From positions 1-64,000 of the forward strand of contig NZ_JAASQI010000012.1 in NCBI RefSeq assembly GCF_011762225.1: DNA of 64,000 bases, given 5' to 3'. This stretch comes from Pseudochelatococcus lubricantis. GTDB taxonomy: Bacteria; Pseudomonadota; Alphaproteobacteria; Rhizobiales; Beijerinckiaceae. Position 1 is the stretch's first letter, and every line of letters starts with the position of its first letter. Under the pieces are notes generated by a model. It saw only the letters and a list, made by a program, of their open reading frames with translations, was not told the origin of the DNA and made no database searches. A program made the translations under genes and the position numbers. Below, in pieces: positions 55,924 to 64,000 of the stretch.

Positions 55924-55943
55924 TTCTCCAATGAAAATACTAT
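55924..55943. repeat. 20-base direct repeat, copy 2
   Basis: TTCTC-NN-ATGAAAATACTAT, matching 52424-52443. Here it follows the dapA-like gene and precedes a small membrane gene. Just before it, AGAACA (55902-55907) and TGTTCT (55922-55927) form an inverted repeat that may end the upstream transcript. Confidence 0.6.
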
Positions 55944-56067
55944 GAAATCCGGCTGTCCGTGAAATGGAGAACAAATCCCGACATCCTTAAATTCAATGTA
56001 TTGGCAAAAGGCATCATTTGACTCGACGAGTGGGATGGCCTGCCGATACTAAGAAAGGATCTCTGCA

Positions 56068-56262
56068 ATGCACCCTCGCGGATACTATTTCTATGCGATG
56101 CAACAACAGAACAAGGCCAACCCTGGGCGGACGGATGGCGAAGCCAAGGTTGCCGTGCGCTCGGATGAGCCGATGGCCGACGTTGGAATGTTCCTGCGGC
56201 TCGGAGTCGTGATGGCCCTCGTGATTGCGGCCGTCGCCACAGTCACCGCGTTGGCTGGCTAG
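56068..56262 (+). CDS. 64-residue single-pass membrane protein
   Basis: Polar N-terminal 38 residues, then a helix (MFLRLGVVMALVIAAVATVT). AAGGA lies 8 bases before the ATG. The next gene of the same direction starts 54 bases after its end. No family known to me. Confidence 0.6.
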   Translation: MHPRGYYFYAMQQQNKANPGRTDGEAKVAVRSDEPMADVGMFLRLGVVMALVIAAVATVTALAG

Positions 56263-56316
56263 CGCGCCAACGACGTCCACAGCTCACTCTTCAACGAACA
56301 ATCAGGATCATCCATC

Positions 56317-56565
56317 ATGGCAAGTGCCGTTCAGCCGAAAGAGCCTCCCCAACCTCTGAACCATTTTTTCGTCGGCCAGGACAACCGAGGATGCTGGACC
56401 GTCCGCGATGAGCGTAACCTCGTCGGCGGCTGCTTTGTCAGCAAGGATGCGGCGATTCACTTCGCCCGTCAGGAAACCAATAACGCGCCGGGGGCTGTGA
56501 TCTGCATGGCCGAAAGCCAGCGCCTGAGCCTTGACCCGCTGTTTGGACGCCGGGCCGCCGCCTAG
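56317..56565 (+). CDS. 82-residue protein, unknown (W-V...D-A pattern C, DUF2188-like)
   Basis: A small soluble protein with FFVGQDNRGCWTVRDERN, GGCFVSKDAAIHFARQE, the clearest case here of the Trp-x-Val / Asp-Ala-Ala pattern seen in DUF2188-type proteins. It is followed by a strong terminator, so it is the last gene of its transcript. Function unknown. Confidence 0.65.
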   Translation: MASAVQPKEPPQPLNHFFVGQDNRGCWTVRDERNLVGGCFVSKDAAIHFARQETNNAPGAVICMAESQRLSLDPLFGRRAAA

Positions 56566-56660
56566 CCGGTTGCCATCGATCCGACAGAGCCGCCTCACAC
56601 TCGCTGAATTTATCGCGATGATGGCGATGGGAAAGTAACTCTCCCAGTTGAGATAAGCAA

Positions 56661-56694
56661 AGCCCGCCGCCTCTACCGAGTCGGCGGGCTTTTT
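56661..56694 (+). terminator. Rho-independent terminator
   Basis: AGCCCGCCG (56661-56669) pairs perfectly with CGGCGGGCT (56682-56690), followed by a T-run to 56694. It closes the small-gene cluster and separates it from kdp. Confidence 0.9.
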
Positions 56695-56717
56695 GCTTGC
56701 TCATGGGCGGTTAGCGG

Positions 56718-56734
56718 AAATTCCTATGGAATTT
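56718..56734. promoter_or_regulatory. 17-bp palindrome upstream of kdp
   Basis: AAATTCC-TAT-GGAATTT, perfect 7-bp arms. ATTCCTAT recurs at 56763-56770 as a half site. A candidate operator, possibly for KdpE. Confidence 0.45.
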
Positions 56735-56792
56735 TTATGCGTGCCGCCAAAATAACTATTAGATTCCTATTTTTTGAGGCCCCGTCCTCTCT

Positions 56793-56811
56793 CGAACCTA
56801 TATGCGGTTCG
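56793..56811. promoter_or_regulatory. Second inverted repeat upstream of kdp
   Basis: CGAACC-TATATGC-GGTTCG, perfect 6-bp arms with an AT-rich centre that could hold a -10 element. Confidence 0.4.
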
Positions 56812-56949
56812 CGTCCATATTTCCGCCAAATTCCTCCTCCGGCACCCGTGCTTACGCTTGGGCGCGCTGGAAGAATTATAGCTGTGGCTTGCCAGGTTTT
56901 CCGTCTTGGCTGGCCATTCGTATCAACTGCGGCGCCGGAGGCGAAAGCA

Positions 56950-57030
56950 ATGGACGTTATTGTGCTGGCAATAGGTGTTGGATTTTTCGCACTGATGTTT
57001 GGATACATCAGAGTTTGCGAAAAGCTCTGA
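56950..57030 (+). CDS. 26-residue membrane peptide preceding kdpF
   Basis: MDVIVLAIGVGFFALMFGY followed by IRVCEKL: one hydrophobic helix with a short charged tail, the size and form of KdpF-like peptides. A strong GGAGG lies 8 bases before the ATG, and kdpF begins 16 bases after its stop. It may be a second KdpF-like stabiliser. Confidence 0.65.
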   Translation: MDVIVLAIGVGFFALMFGYIRVCEKL

Positions 57031-57046
57031 CCGGGAGAAATCAATC

Positions 57047-57136
57047 ATGATCTTGGAATACTTCCTCGGAGCAGCCGTCGCGGTCTTTGTGACTGGCTAT
57101 CTGCTCTATGCCCTCGCTCGTCCCGAGCGGTTCTGA
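57047..57136 (+). CDS. kdpF: Potassium-transporting ATPase subunit KdpF
   Basis: A 29-residue single-helix peptide beginning MILEYFLGAAVAVFVTGYLL and ending ARPERF, the typical KdpF ending. It stabilises the KdpABC complex in the membrane. GGGAG is 9 bases upstream; kdpA starts 30 bases after the stop. Confidence 0.88.
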   Translation: MILEYFLGAAVAVFVTGYLLYALARPERF

Positions 57137-57166
57137 TCAAGACAGTAGCTCGGAAAGAAACCACCG

Positions 57167-58870
57167 ATGACAATAAATGGATGGATACAGATCCTGGTCT
57201 TTGCCGGGATCATCATCGCGCTGGTGAAGCCGCTCGGCGGCTATCTCACCCGCGTCCTGAACGGCGAGCGTACACTCCTTTCGGCCATTTTTGGGCCGCT
57301 CGAACGGGGACTGTACCGTGTCGCTGGAACGAATGAGAAAGAGGAGCAGCATTGGACGACCTATGCGCTGGCCATGCTGCTCTTCAACCTCGCCGGCTTC
57401 GTGATGCTCTATCTTGTTCAACGCCTCCAGGGAGGGTTGCCGTTCAACCCTCAGGGATTGGGAGCGATTGAGCCGACCAGCGCCTTCAATACCGCTGTCA
57501 GCTTCATGACCAATACCAACTGGCAGGGCTATGGCGGCGAGACCACCATGAGCTATTTCAGCCAGATGGCAGGTCTGGCTGTTCAGAACTTCTTGTCGGC
57601 AGCGACGGGCATCGCGATTGCAATTGCATTGATACGCGGGTTTTCCCGGGCATCAGGCAAATCAGTCGGCAATTTCTGGGTCGATCTTACCCGGATCACG
57701 CTGTACGTCCTGCTGCCCATCTGCTTCGTCGGCAGCCTGGTTCTGGTCTGGCAGGGCGTTCCGCAGAACCTCAACCCGTACACCATCGCAACAACCGTTG
57801 AAGGCGCGCAGCAAACCATCGCTCAGGGTCCGGTCGCATCTCAGATGATGATCAAGCATCTGGGAACTAACGGCGGCGGCTTCTTCAACGTCAACGCTTC
57901 GCACCCGTTCGAAAACCCGAATGCCTTCACCAACCTCATCCACATGGTCTCGATCTTCGCCATCGGCGCTGCTCTGACCAACGTGTTTGGTCGCATGGTC
58001 GGCAGCGAGAAAAAAGGCTGGGCTATCTTCACCGCCATGGGCGTCCTGTTCCTCGCCGGTGTCGCAATCACCTATTGGGCCGAAGCTGCGGGCAATCCGA
58101 TTCTCCATTCGCTTGGCCTTGAGGGCGGCAACATGGAAGGAAAGGAAACCCGTTTCGGTATCGTCACGTCGGCGCTCTTTGCAGTCGTTACGACCGCTGC
58201 GTCGTGCGGCGCCGTCATAGCCATGCACGACAGCTTCATGCCGCTGGGCGGGATGATCCCGATCATCAACATGATGCTCGGCGAAATCATCATTGGCGGT
58301 GTCGGCGCAGGCTTCTACGGCATCATCCTGTTCGTCGTCGTCGCGATCTTCGTTGCAGGGCTTATGGTCGGGCGGACACCCGAGTATCTCGGCAAGAAGA
58401 TTGAGGCGAAGGAAGTGAAGATGGCCATGCTCGCTGTCTTGTGCCTGCCTCTTTCAATACTTGGCTTCACCGCGATTGCCGTAGTGCTCGACACGGGCGT
58501 GGCTTCGATGGCGAACGCAGGTCCACACGGATTCTCCGAAGTTCTCTATGCCTACACATCCGGCACGGCGAACAATGGATCGGCGTTTGCAGGTCTTTCT
58601 GCCAATACGCCCTGGTACAACATCACGATTGGCCTCGCGATGTTGATGGGACGCTTCATGGTGATCGTTCCGGCGCTGGCTATCGCTGGCTCCCTGGCCG
58701 CCAAGAAAACGGTTCCCGAGTCCAGCGGCACCCTGCCTACGACCGGGCCTCTGTTTGTCGGTCTTCTGGTGGGCGTGATCCTGATCGTCGGCGGCCTGAC
58801 GTTCTTCCCTGCCTTGGCGCTGGGTCCGATCGTCGAGCACTTCGCCATGTTGGCGGGCCAGACTTTCTGA
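57167..58870 (+). CDS. kdpA: Potassium-transporting ATPase subunit KdpA
   Basis: A 567-residue membrane subunit with about ten helices that binds and channels K+. Selectivity-filter-like repeats are seen at [31 protein letters not shown], and [14 protein letters not shown]. Normal length (E. coli 557). It is in operon order kdpF-A-(small ORF)-B-C-D. Confidence 0.96.
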   Translation: MTINGWIQILVFAGIIIALVKPLGGYLTRVLNGERTLLSAIFGPLERGLYRVAGTNEKEEQHWTTYALAMLLFNLAGFVMLYLVQRLQGGLPFNPQGLGAIEPTSAFNTAVSFMTNTNWQGYGGETTMSYFSQMAGLAVQNFLSAATGIAIAIALIRGFSRASGKSVGNFWVDLTRITLYVLLPICFVGSLVLVWQGVPQNLNPYTIATTVEGAQQTIAQGPVASQMMIKHLGTNGGGFFNVNASHPFENPNAFTNLIHMVSIFAIGAALTNVFGRMVGSEKKGWAIFTAMGVLFLAGVAITYWAEAAGNPILHSLGLEGGNMEGKETRFGIVTSALFAVVTTAASCGAVIAMHDSFMPLGGMIPIINMMLGEIIIGGVGAGFYGIILFVVVAIFVAGLMVGRTPEYLGKKIEAKEVKMAMLAVLCLPLSILGFTAIAVVLDTGVASMANAGPHGFSEVLYAYTSGTANNGSAFAGLSANTPWYNITIGLAMLMGRFMVIVPALAIAGSLAAKKTVPESSGTLPTTGPLFVGLLVGVILIVGGLTFFPALALGPIVEHFAMLAGQTF

Positions 58871-58878
58871 GAACCGCG

Positions 58879-59055
58879 ATGACGGCCAAATGGCTGAGAT
58901 CGATCCGATTTGTCGTGAACCCTCGCTCCTGGCTTCAGGAGCGAGGGGCGGCCAGACCGCCCAGGGCATCGACGATCATTCTCGGCATGACACTGGCTTT
59001 GGGGGGCGTGGTGCTCCTCGCCAAACTTATCACTGAATTGCTCGCGGCGGCGTGA
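58879..59055 (+). CDS. 58-residue membrane protein inserted between kdpA and kdpB
   Basis: Starts 8 bases after kdpA. A basic N-terminal half (WLRSIRFVVNPRSWLQERG) and a C-terminal helix (ASTIILGMTLALGGVVLLAK). Not part of the classical kdp operon. A perfect 12-bp hairpin (58920-58947) lies within its codons 14-23, so the region could be RNA structure as well as coding. No clear ribosome site, but coupling from kdpA is possible. Confidence 0.55.
   Translation: MTAKWLRSIRFVVNPRSWLQERGAARPPRASTIILGMTLALGGVVLLAKLITELLAAA
58920..58947 (+). promoter_or_regulatory. Perfect 12-bp hairpin at the kdpA-kdpB junction
   Basis: CCCTCGCTCCTG-GCTT-CAGGAGCGAGGG. No T-run follows, so it is more likely an mRNA stability or processing element than a terminator. 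It lies 49 bases past the kdpA stop. Confidence 0.6.
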
Positions 59056-59097
59056 CCGAGTGGTTGGCCCCCAAGAACAAACTCGCTGGAGTTTCTT

Positions 59098-61167
59098 ATG
59101 AACCAGTCCAAATCCGCGAGCATGCTGGACGCTCGCATACTCGTTCCGGCCATAGGGGATGCGTTTCGGAAACTGAATCCGAAAAGCCTCGCTAAAAACC
59201 CGGTCATGTTCGTCGTCGCCGTCGTGTCGGTCCTGACGACGGTGCTTCTGCTCAAGGACATTGCTACAGGAGCCGAAAGCGTCGGCTTCTCTCTGCAGAT
59301 CGTGCTGTGGCTTTGGTTCACCGTGCTCTTCGCCAATTTCGCAGAGGCCGTGGCCGAAGGACGCGGCAAGGCGCAGGCTGAATCGCTTCGGCGAACCCGC
59401 ACGGAGACCCAGGCCAAGCTGCTCTCGAACGGCGGCTCCGACTACAAAATGGTGCCGGGCGCCACGCTGAAGGTCGGTGACGTCGTTCTCGTTGAACCGG
59501 GCGACATCATCCCATCTGACGGCGAAGTCATTGAGGGTGTGGCCTCGGTGAACGAAGCGGCGATTACGGGCGAGTCAGCTCCGGTCATCCGCGAGTCTGG
59601 CGGGGATCGCTCTGCCGTCACGGGTGGCACCCAGGTCCTTTCCGACTGGATCAAGGTCCGGATCACGGCTGCGGCCGGCTCGACCTTCATCGATAAGATG
59701 ATTGCTCTGGTCGAAGGCGCCGAACGCCAGAAAACGCCGAACGAGATCGCGCTCAACATCCTGCTTGCGGGAATGACGTTGATCTTCGTACTGGCCGTGG
59801 TGACCATCCCGAGCTTCGCGACCTATGCGGGCGGGTATGTTCCCATCATCGTTCTGGTCGCCCTGTTCGTCACGCTGATTCCGACCACCATTGGCGCGCT
59901 GCTGTCGGCCATCGGCATTGCCGGTATGGACCGTCTGGTCCGCTTCAATGTTCTGGCCATGTCCGGCCGCGCCGTTGAAGCCGCCGGCGACGTTGACACG
60001 CTGCTGCTTGACAAGACCGGCACGATCACGCTCGGCAACCGTCAGGCGAGCGAGTTCCGGCCGATCCGGGGCGTCACCGAAAAGGAACTCGCCGATGCAG
60101 CGCAGCTTGCTTCGCTTGCCGACGAGACCCCTGAAGGCCGCTCGATCGTCGTGCTCGCCAAGGAAAAATACGGCATCCGCGCACGCGACATGGCGAGCCT
60201 CAACGCGACATTCGTCCCGTTCACGGCGCAGACCCGTATGAGCGGCGTCGACCTGGAGGGCTCGTCCGTCCGTAAAGGCGCGGTCGATGCGGTCTTGAAG
60301 CATGTGGAACTCTCCACGGTCGCGACCGGCAGCCCGCGTGCGTCCGGTGAGAGCGTCCGTGAGCTCCAGGCTATCGCCGACGAGATCGCCAAGGCAGGCG
60401 GCACGCCGCTTGCCGTGGTGAAGGATGGCCGCCTCCTCGGCGTCATCTATCTCAAGGACATCGTCAAGGGCGGCATCAAGGAGCGGTTCGCCGAGCTGCG
60501 CCGCATGGGCATTCGCACGGTGATGATCACCGGCGACAACCCGATGACCGCGGCGGCTATCGCTGCCGAAGCCGGTGTCGACGACTTCCTGGCGCAGGCG
60601 ACGCCGGAGAACAAGCTGGCGCTGATCCGTGAGGAACAGGCCAAGGGCAAGCTGGTCGCCATGTGCGGCGACGGCACCAATGACGCCCCGGCGCTCGCCC
60701 AGGCGGATGTCGGCGTCGCCATGAACACCGGCACGGTCGCCGCCCGCGAGGCCGGCAACATGGTGGATCTCGACAGCGATCCGACCAAGCTGATCGAAAT
60801 CGTGGAAATCGGCAAGCAATTGCTGATGACGCGCGGCGCGCTGACGACGTTCTCGATCGCCAACGATATCGCGAAGTATTTCGCGATCATCCCGGCGATG
60901 TTCCTGGCGTTCTATCCGCAGCTTGGTGAGCTCAACATCATGGGCCTTGCTTCACCGCAGAGCGCTATCCTGTCGGCGATCATCTTCAATGCCCTTATCA
61001 TCGTGGCGCTGATCCCGCTGTCGCTGAAAGGCGTGAAGTATCGTGCGATCGGAGCCGGTTCGCTGCTGTCCCGGAATCTCCTGATTTACGGGCTGGGCGG
61101 CATTCTCGTGCCCTTCGCCGGTATCAAGCTCATCGACATGGCCATCACAGCCGCTGGCCTCGTTTAG
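59098..61167 (+). CDS. kdpB: Potassium-transporting ATPase subunit KdpB
   Basis: A 689-residue P-type ATPase subunit. The phosphorylated Asp is D305 in [23 protein letters not shown] and [16 protein letters not shown] are intact. It has the seven-helix KdpB layout and normal length (E. coli 682). ATP hydrolysis here drives K+ through KdpA. Confidence 0.96.
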   Translation: MNQSKSASMLDARILVPAIGDAFRKLNPKSLAKNPVMFVVAVVSVLTTVLLLKDIATGAESVGFSLQIVLWLWFTVLFANFAEAVAEGRGKAQAESLRRTRTETQAKLLSNGGSDYKMVPGATLKVGDVVLVEPGDIIPSDGEVIEGVASVNEAAITGESAPVIRESGGDRSAVTGGTQVLSDWIKVRITAAAGSTFIDKMIALVEGAERQKTPNEIALNILLAGMTLIFVLAVVTIPSFATYAGGYVPIIVLVALFVTLIPTTIGALLSAIGIAGMDRLVRFNVLAMSGRAVEAAGDVDTLLLDKTGTITLGNRQASEFRPIRGVTEKELADAAQLASLADETPEGRSIVVLAKEKYGIRARDMASLNATFVPFTAQTRMSGVDLEGSSVRKGAVDAVLKHVELSTVATGSPRASGESVRELQAIADEIAKAGGTPLAVVKDGRLLGVIYLKDIVKGGIKERFAELRRMGIRTVMITGDNPMTAAAIAAEAGVDDFLAQATPENKLALIREEQAKGKLVAMCGDGTNDAPALAQADVGVAMNTGTVAAREAGNMVDLDSDPTKLIEIVEIGKQLLMTRGALTTFSIANDIAKYFAIIPAMFLAFYPQLGELNIMGLASPQSAILSAIIFNALIIVALIPLSLKGVKYRAIGAGSLLSRNLLIYGLGGILVPFAGIKLIDMAITAAGLV

Positions 61168-61239
61168 TCGAAAGCGGTCACCAGAGACACAATCCGCGAA
61201 GCGATATCCATCAGCAGCGGACCATTCAGGACAGAAACG

Positions 61240-61812
61240 ATGCTCAAGCAAATCAGACCCGCGATTTTCTTTATTGTCGCACTAACCGTCATAACCGGTC
61301 TCATATACCCCCTTAGCGTGACCGGTATCGCGCAAGCTATTTTCCCCCAACAGGCCAATGGGAGCCTCATTGAACGTGAAGGCGTGGTCATAGGCTCCGA
61401 ACTCATCGGCCAGAACTTTGCCGGCGAGCGCTACTTCCACCCGCGTCCTTCGGCTGCCGGTTCAGATGGCTACGATGCTGGCGCTTCCAGCGGCTCCAAT
61501 CTTGGCCCCACCAGCCAGGCGCTTCGTGATCGCGTCGCAGCCGATACTGAGGCTCAGCGGGCCGCGAACGGTGGCGCAGCGGTCCCCATGAACCTTGTTA
61601 CGGCCTCTGGCAGCGGCCTCGATCCCCATATTACGCCTGAGGCCGCCTACTTCCAGGTGGGCCGTGTCGCCAGAGCGCGCGGCATCGATGAGGCCACGGT
61701 GCGCGTACTGGTCGATCAGCACGTCGAGCAGCGCATACTCGGCTTCCTGGGAGAACCCGTGGTCAACGTTCTCAAGCTGAACCTGGCGCTCGACAGCGCC
61801 AATAGAGGCTGA
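61240..61812 (+). CDS. kdpC: Potassium-transporting ATPase subunit KdpC
   Basis: A 190-residue subunit with one N-terminal helix (about 8-30) and a periplasmic domain. [17 protein letters not shown] and [26 protein letters not shown] are family signatures. It starts 72 bases after kdpB. A long hairpin separates it from kdpD. Confidence 0.95.
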   Translation: MLKQIRPAIFFIVALTVITGLIYPLSVTGIAQAIFPQQANGSLIEREGVVIGSELIGQNFAGERYFHPRPSAAGSDGYDAGASSGSNLGPTSQALRDRVAADTEAQRAANGGAAVPMNLVTASGSGLDPHITPEAAYFQVGRVARARGIDEATVRVLVDQHVEQRILGFLGEPVVNVLKLNLALDSANRG

Positions 61813-61820
61813 ATGAAGTT

Positions 61821-61849
61821 GTCAGGACGGCTATAATAGCCGTCCTGAC
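61821..61849 (+). promoter_or_regulatory. Perfect 13-bp hairpin between kdpC and kdpD
   Basis: GTCAGGACGGCTA-TAA-TAGCCGTCCTGAC. No T-run follows. It may reduce read-through or protect the 3' end of kdpFABC mRNA, so that the sensor gene is made at a lower level than the pump. Confidence 0.65.
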
Positions 61850-61869
61850 CGTTGATCCGGAGTCATGAA

Positions 61870-64000
61870 GTGTCTGACGACCCAATACGAGAGCAGAGCC
61901 GTCCATCGCCCGATGCATTGCTGGAAAGTGCGCAACGGGAGACGCGCGGCCACCTCAAGATCTTTCTTGGGGCGGCGCCGGGTGTGGGCAAGACGTACGA
62001 GATGCTCATGTCGGGCCGGGCCCAGCGCGCAGACGGCGTCGATGTTGTCATCGGGGTGGTCGAGACCCACGGGCGGGCGGAGACCGAGGCTCTGGTCGAG
62101 GGGTTCGAGATCGTTCCGCGCCGCACTGTGCCGTATCGAGGGCATGTGCTCGATGAGATGGATATCGACGCAATTCTGGCGCGCAAGCCGGCGCTGGTCC
62201 TGGTGGACGAGCTCGCCCATACCAACGCGCCGGGCAGTCGCCATCCGAAGCGCTATCTCGATGTCGAGGAACTGCTCGCGAACGGCATAGACGTCTACAG
62301 CACCCTCAACATCCAGCACGTCGAAAGCCTCAACGACGTGGTGGCGCAGATCACACGGATACGGGTGCGCGAGACCGTTCCGGATTCGATCATTGACCGC
62401 GCCGACGATATCGAAATCATCGACATCACGCCGGGCGACCTGATCAAGCGCTTGAACGAGGGCAAGGTCTATCTGCCCAAGACCGCGAAGCGTGCGACGC
62501 AGAACTACTTTTCGCCGAGCAACCTGACCGCGCTGCGCGAACTTGCGCTTAGGCGGACAGCGCAGCGCGTTGACGATCAACTGGTGACGCACATGCAGGC
62601 GCATGCGATCGCCGGGCCGTGGTCGGCCGGCGAACGCGTCCTGGTTTGCATCAACGAACGCCCTGGAGCGATGGCGCTTGTGCGCTATGGCCGGCGTCAG
62701 GCGGACCGCTTTCGTGCGCCATGGGCCGCGGTTCACGTCGAGACGAGCAAGGACGCCCGACTCTCCGAGCAGGATAAGGACAAGATTGCCAGCGCCTTGC
62801 GTCTCGCTGAGCAGCTCGGAGCCGAAGCGGTTACCTTGCCCGGCGAGAACGTCGCGCAAGAAATTCTGACCTACGCATCCACCAACAACTACACACACGT
62901 CATCGTCGGCATGCCGACCTCGCCCAGGTGGCGAGAGATCTTCGCGGGCTCCGTTTCGCATGATCTGATCCGCGCCAAGACGGATGTGAGCGTTCATGTC
63001 ATCTCGCCGGGCAACGGCGAGGAAACGCGATCTCCAGCGACAGTCAGCGCGCGACCCAAACGACGAGTCGACTTCGGCAACTATCTGTGGAGTTCGCTCT
63101 ACGTCGCCATGGCGTTGGGTATTGGAACGGCGCTGTCGCGCTTTCTGGATGTCCGCAACATCGCCCTCGTCTTTCTGATGGCCGTGCTGGCCTCGGCGAT
63201 GGGCGGCGGCCTCTGGCCGGCGCTGTTCGCTTCCGTATTGGGCGCGCTAGTCTTCAACTTCTTTTTCCTCGAACCGCGCTACACGCTCGATATCGGCGAT
63301 CCCGAGAGCGTCGTGGCCTTCGCGTTTTTTCTCGGCGTTGCGGTTGTTGCCAGCAATCTGGCGGGCCGGGTGCAAAGGCAAGCCGTGACGGCGCGCCAGC
63401 GGGCCAAAACGACCGAGGGCCTTTATCTCTTCAGCAAGAAGCTCGCCGGCGCCGGGACCTTGGGTGACGTTCTCTGGGCCACGGTCTATCAGATCGCTTC
63501 CATGCTTCAGGTCAGGGTCGTCGCTCTGCTGCCTGAGAACGGCCGTATCGCGGTCCAGGCGGGTTTCCCGCCCGATGACACGCTCGACGATGCCGATATT
63601 GCGGCGGCCCAGTGGGCCTGGGAGCATGACAAGCCTGCAGGGCGTGGGGCGGATACGCTGCCGGGAGCGAAGCGCCTTTACCTCCCTCTGAAGACCGGCA
63701 GAACACGGGTCGGCGTCATCGGTCTGGACAATGACAAGCAAGGGCCGGTTCTGACGCCCGCAGAACAGCGGCTTTTCGATTCTCTGGCGGATCAGGCTGC
63801 TCTGGCGATCGAGCGGATCCAACTTGTCGCGGATGTCGACAATGCGCGTCTGGCCGCCGAGGCGGACAAGCTGCGCTCCGCGCTTTTGACGTCACTATCG
63901 CATGACCTCAAGACGCCTTTGGCGTCGATCCTCGGTTCGGCGGGAGCGCTGAGAGACTATTCGACATCCCTGACGGACTCCGGCCGGGTGGAACTGCTGA
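61870..64000 (+). CDS. kdpD: Sensor histidine kinase KdpD (cut by window end)
   Basis: The first 710 residues are present; the ATPase end lies beyond the window. Start is a GTG with GGAG 7 bases upstream. Order of parts: KdpD sensor domain with Walker A GAAPGVGKT (34-42) and DELAHTNAPGSRHPKR; a universal-stress-like domain (about 250-370); four helices (about 395-495, DUF4118); a GAF-like domain (about 520-655); and the HisKA motif with H678 in LSHDLKTPLAS. Osmotic or K+ limitation would be passed to KdpE, whose gene should follow. Confidence 0.94.
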   Translation, partial: MSDDPIREQSRPSPDALLESAQRETRGHLKIFLGAAPGVGKTYEMLMSGRAQRADGVDVVIGVVETHGRAETEALVEGFEIVPRRTVPYRGHVLDEMDIDAILARKPALVLVDELAHTNAPGSRHPKRYLDVEELLANGIDVYSTLNIQHVESLNDVVAQITRIRVRETVPDSIIDRADDIEIIDITPGDLIKRLNEGKVYLPKTAKRATQNYFSPSNLTALRELALRRTAQRVDDQLVTHMQAHAIAGPWSAGERVLVCINERPGAMALVRYGRRQADRFRAPWAAVHVETSKDARLSEQDKDKIASALRLAEQLGAEAVTLPGENVAQEILTYASTNNYTHVIVGMPTSPRWREIFAGSVSHDLIRAKTDVSVHVISPGNGEETRSPATVSARPKRRVDFGNYLWSSLYVAMALGIGTALSRFLDVRNIALVFLMAVLASAMGGGLWPALFASVLGALVFNFFFLEPRYTLDIGDPESVVAFAFFLGVAVVASNLAGRVQRQAVTARQRAKTTEGLYLFSKKLAGAGTLGDVLWATVYQIASMLQVRVVALLPENGRIAVQAGFPPDDTLDDADIAAAQWAWEHDKPAGRGADTLPGAKRLYLPLKTGRTRVGVIGLDNDKQGPVLTPAEQRLFDSLADQAALAIERIQLVADVDNARLAAEADKLRSALLTSLSHDLKTPLASILGSAGALRDYSTSLTDSGRVELL

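Larger units (their letters stand above)
56566..56949. other. Terminator and kdp upstream control region
   Basis: Holds an intrinsic terminator (56661-56694), then two perfect palindromes (56718-56734, 56793-56811) that probably belong to control of the kdp operon. Longer open frames over 56737-57050 are not supported except for the short gene at their end. Confidence 0.55.

Overview
The window reads as chromosomal DNA of a high-GC alphaproteobacterium, most likely of the order Hyphomicrobiales (Rhizobiales). The evidence is the glyA-nrdR-ribD-ribE-ribH-nusB-thiL operon, an lpiA/acvB (lysyl-phosphatidylglycerol) pair, a HemB in which the zinc cysteines are replaced by Ala/Asp, ftsEX followed by a YdcF protein and a PlsC, and DUF2125 and DUF6163 proteins. 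Genus cannot be fixed from sequence alone.

Left part (about 0.4-13.9 kb) is accessory or stress-related: an AlkA-type DNA glycosylase; a TetR regulator divergent from a trifunctional LplT-PlsC-acyl-ACP synthetase fusion, with paired operator palindromes between them; a LysR regulator divergent from a DHA2-type exporter, with a perfect LysR box; a copper module (His/Cys-rich exported protein, Tat-exported multicopper oxidase, CopB-type ATPase); and an ECF41 sigma factor with its AhpD-like partner.

From 14 to 28 kb: an ATM1-like ABC exporter, the acvB-lpiA operon for making and trimming lysyl-phosphatidylglycerol, a MarR-FUSC efflux pair, a ceramidase-like membrane protein, a ribosome-hibernation/cold-shock fusion, a host attachment protein, a siderophore-interacting flavoprotein, and a YiaV/YiaW-like HlyD pair. 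Very AT-rich regulatory stretches occur at about 24.44-24.63 and 27.7-27.87 kb.

Core block (28-50.4 kb): tRNA-Lys(CTT), the H+-pyrophosphatase HppA, the riboflavin/NusB/ThiL/GlyA operon, an L,D-transpeptidase, hemB, ftsEX-ydcF-plsC, then chorismate mutase, hisC and tyrC (aromatic amino acid synthesis) back to back with metX-metW (methionine).

From 50.5 kb the character changes. A truncated tRNA-Arg(CCG) 5' half is followed 245 bp later by an intact tRNA-Arg(CCG), after which GC looks lower (one 60-base line in kdpA counts to 55%) and genes are small and unfamiliar. I read this as the left end of a genomic island running past the window. It carries at least six very short membrane-protein genes, three small soluble proteins sharing a W-V...D-A-A pattern, a BBP2-type porin, a hydratase-like protein, an accessory dapA-like gene, and a kdpFABCD potassium-uptake operon. 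The kdp operon has extra small ORFs and two perfect long hairpins at subunit junctions. The coupled small-gene cluster at 53.86-56.57 kb next to kdp is the best candidate here for an undescribed system.
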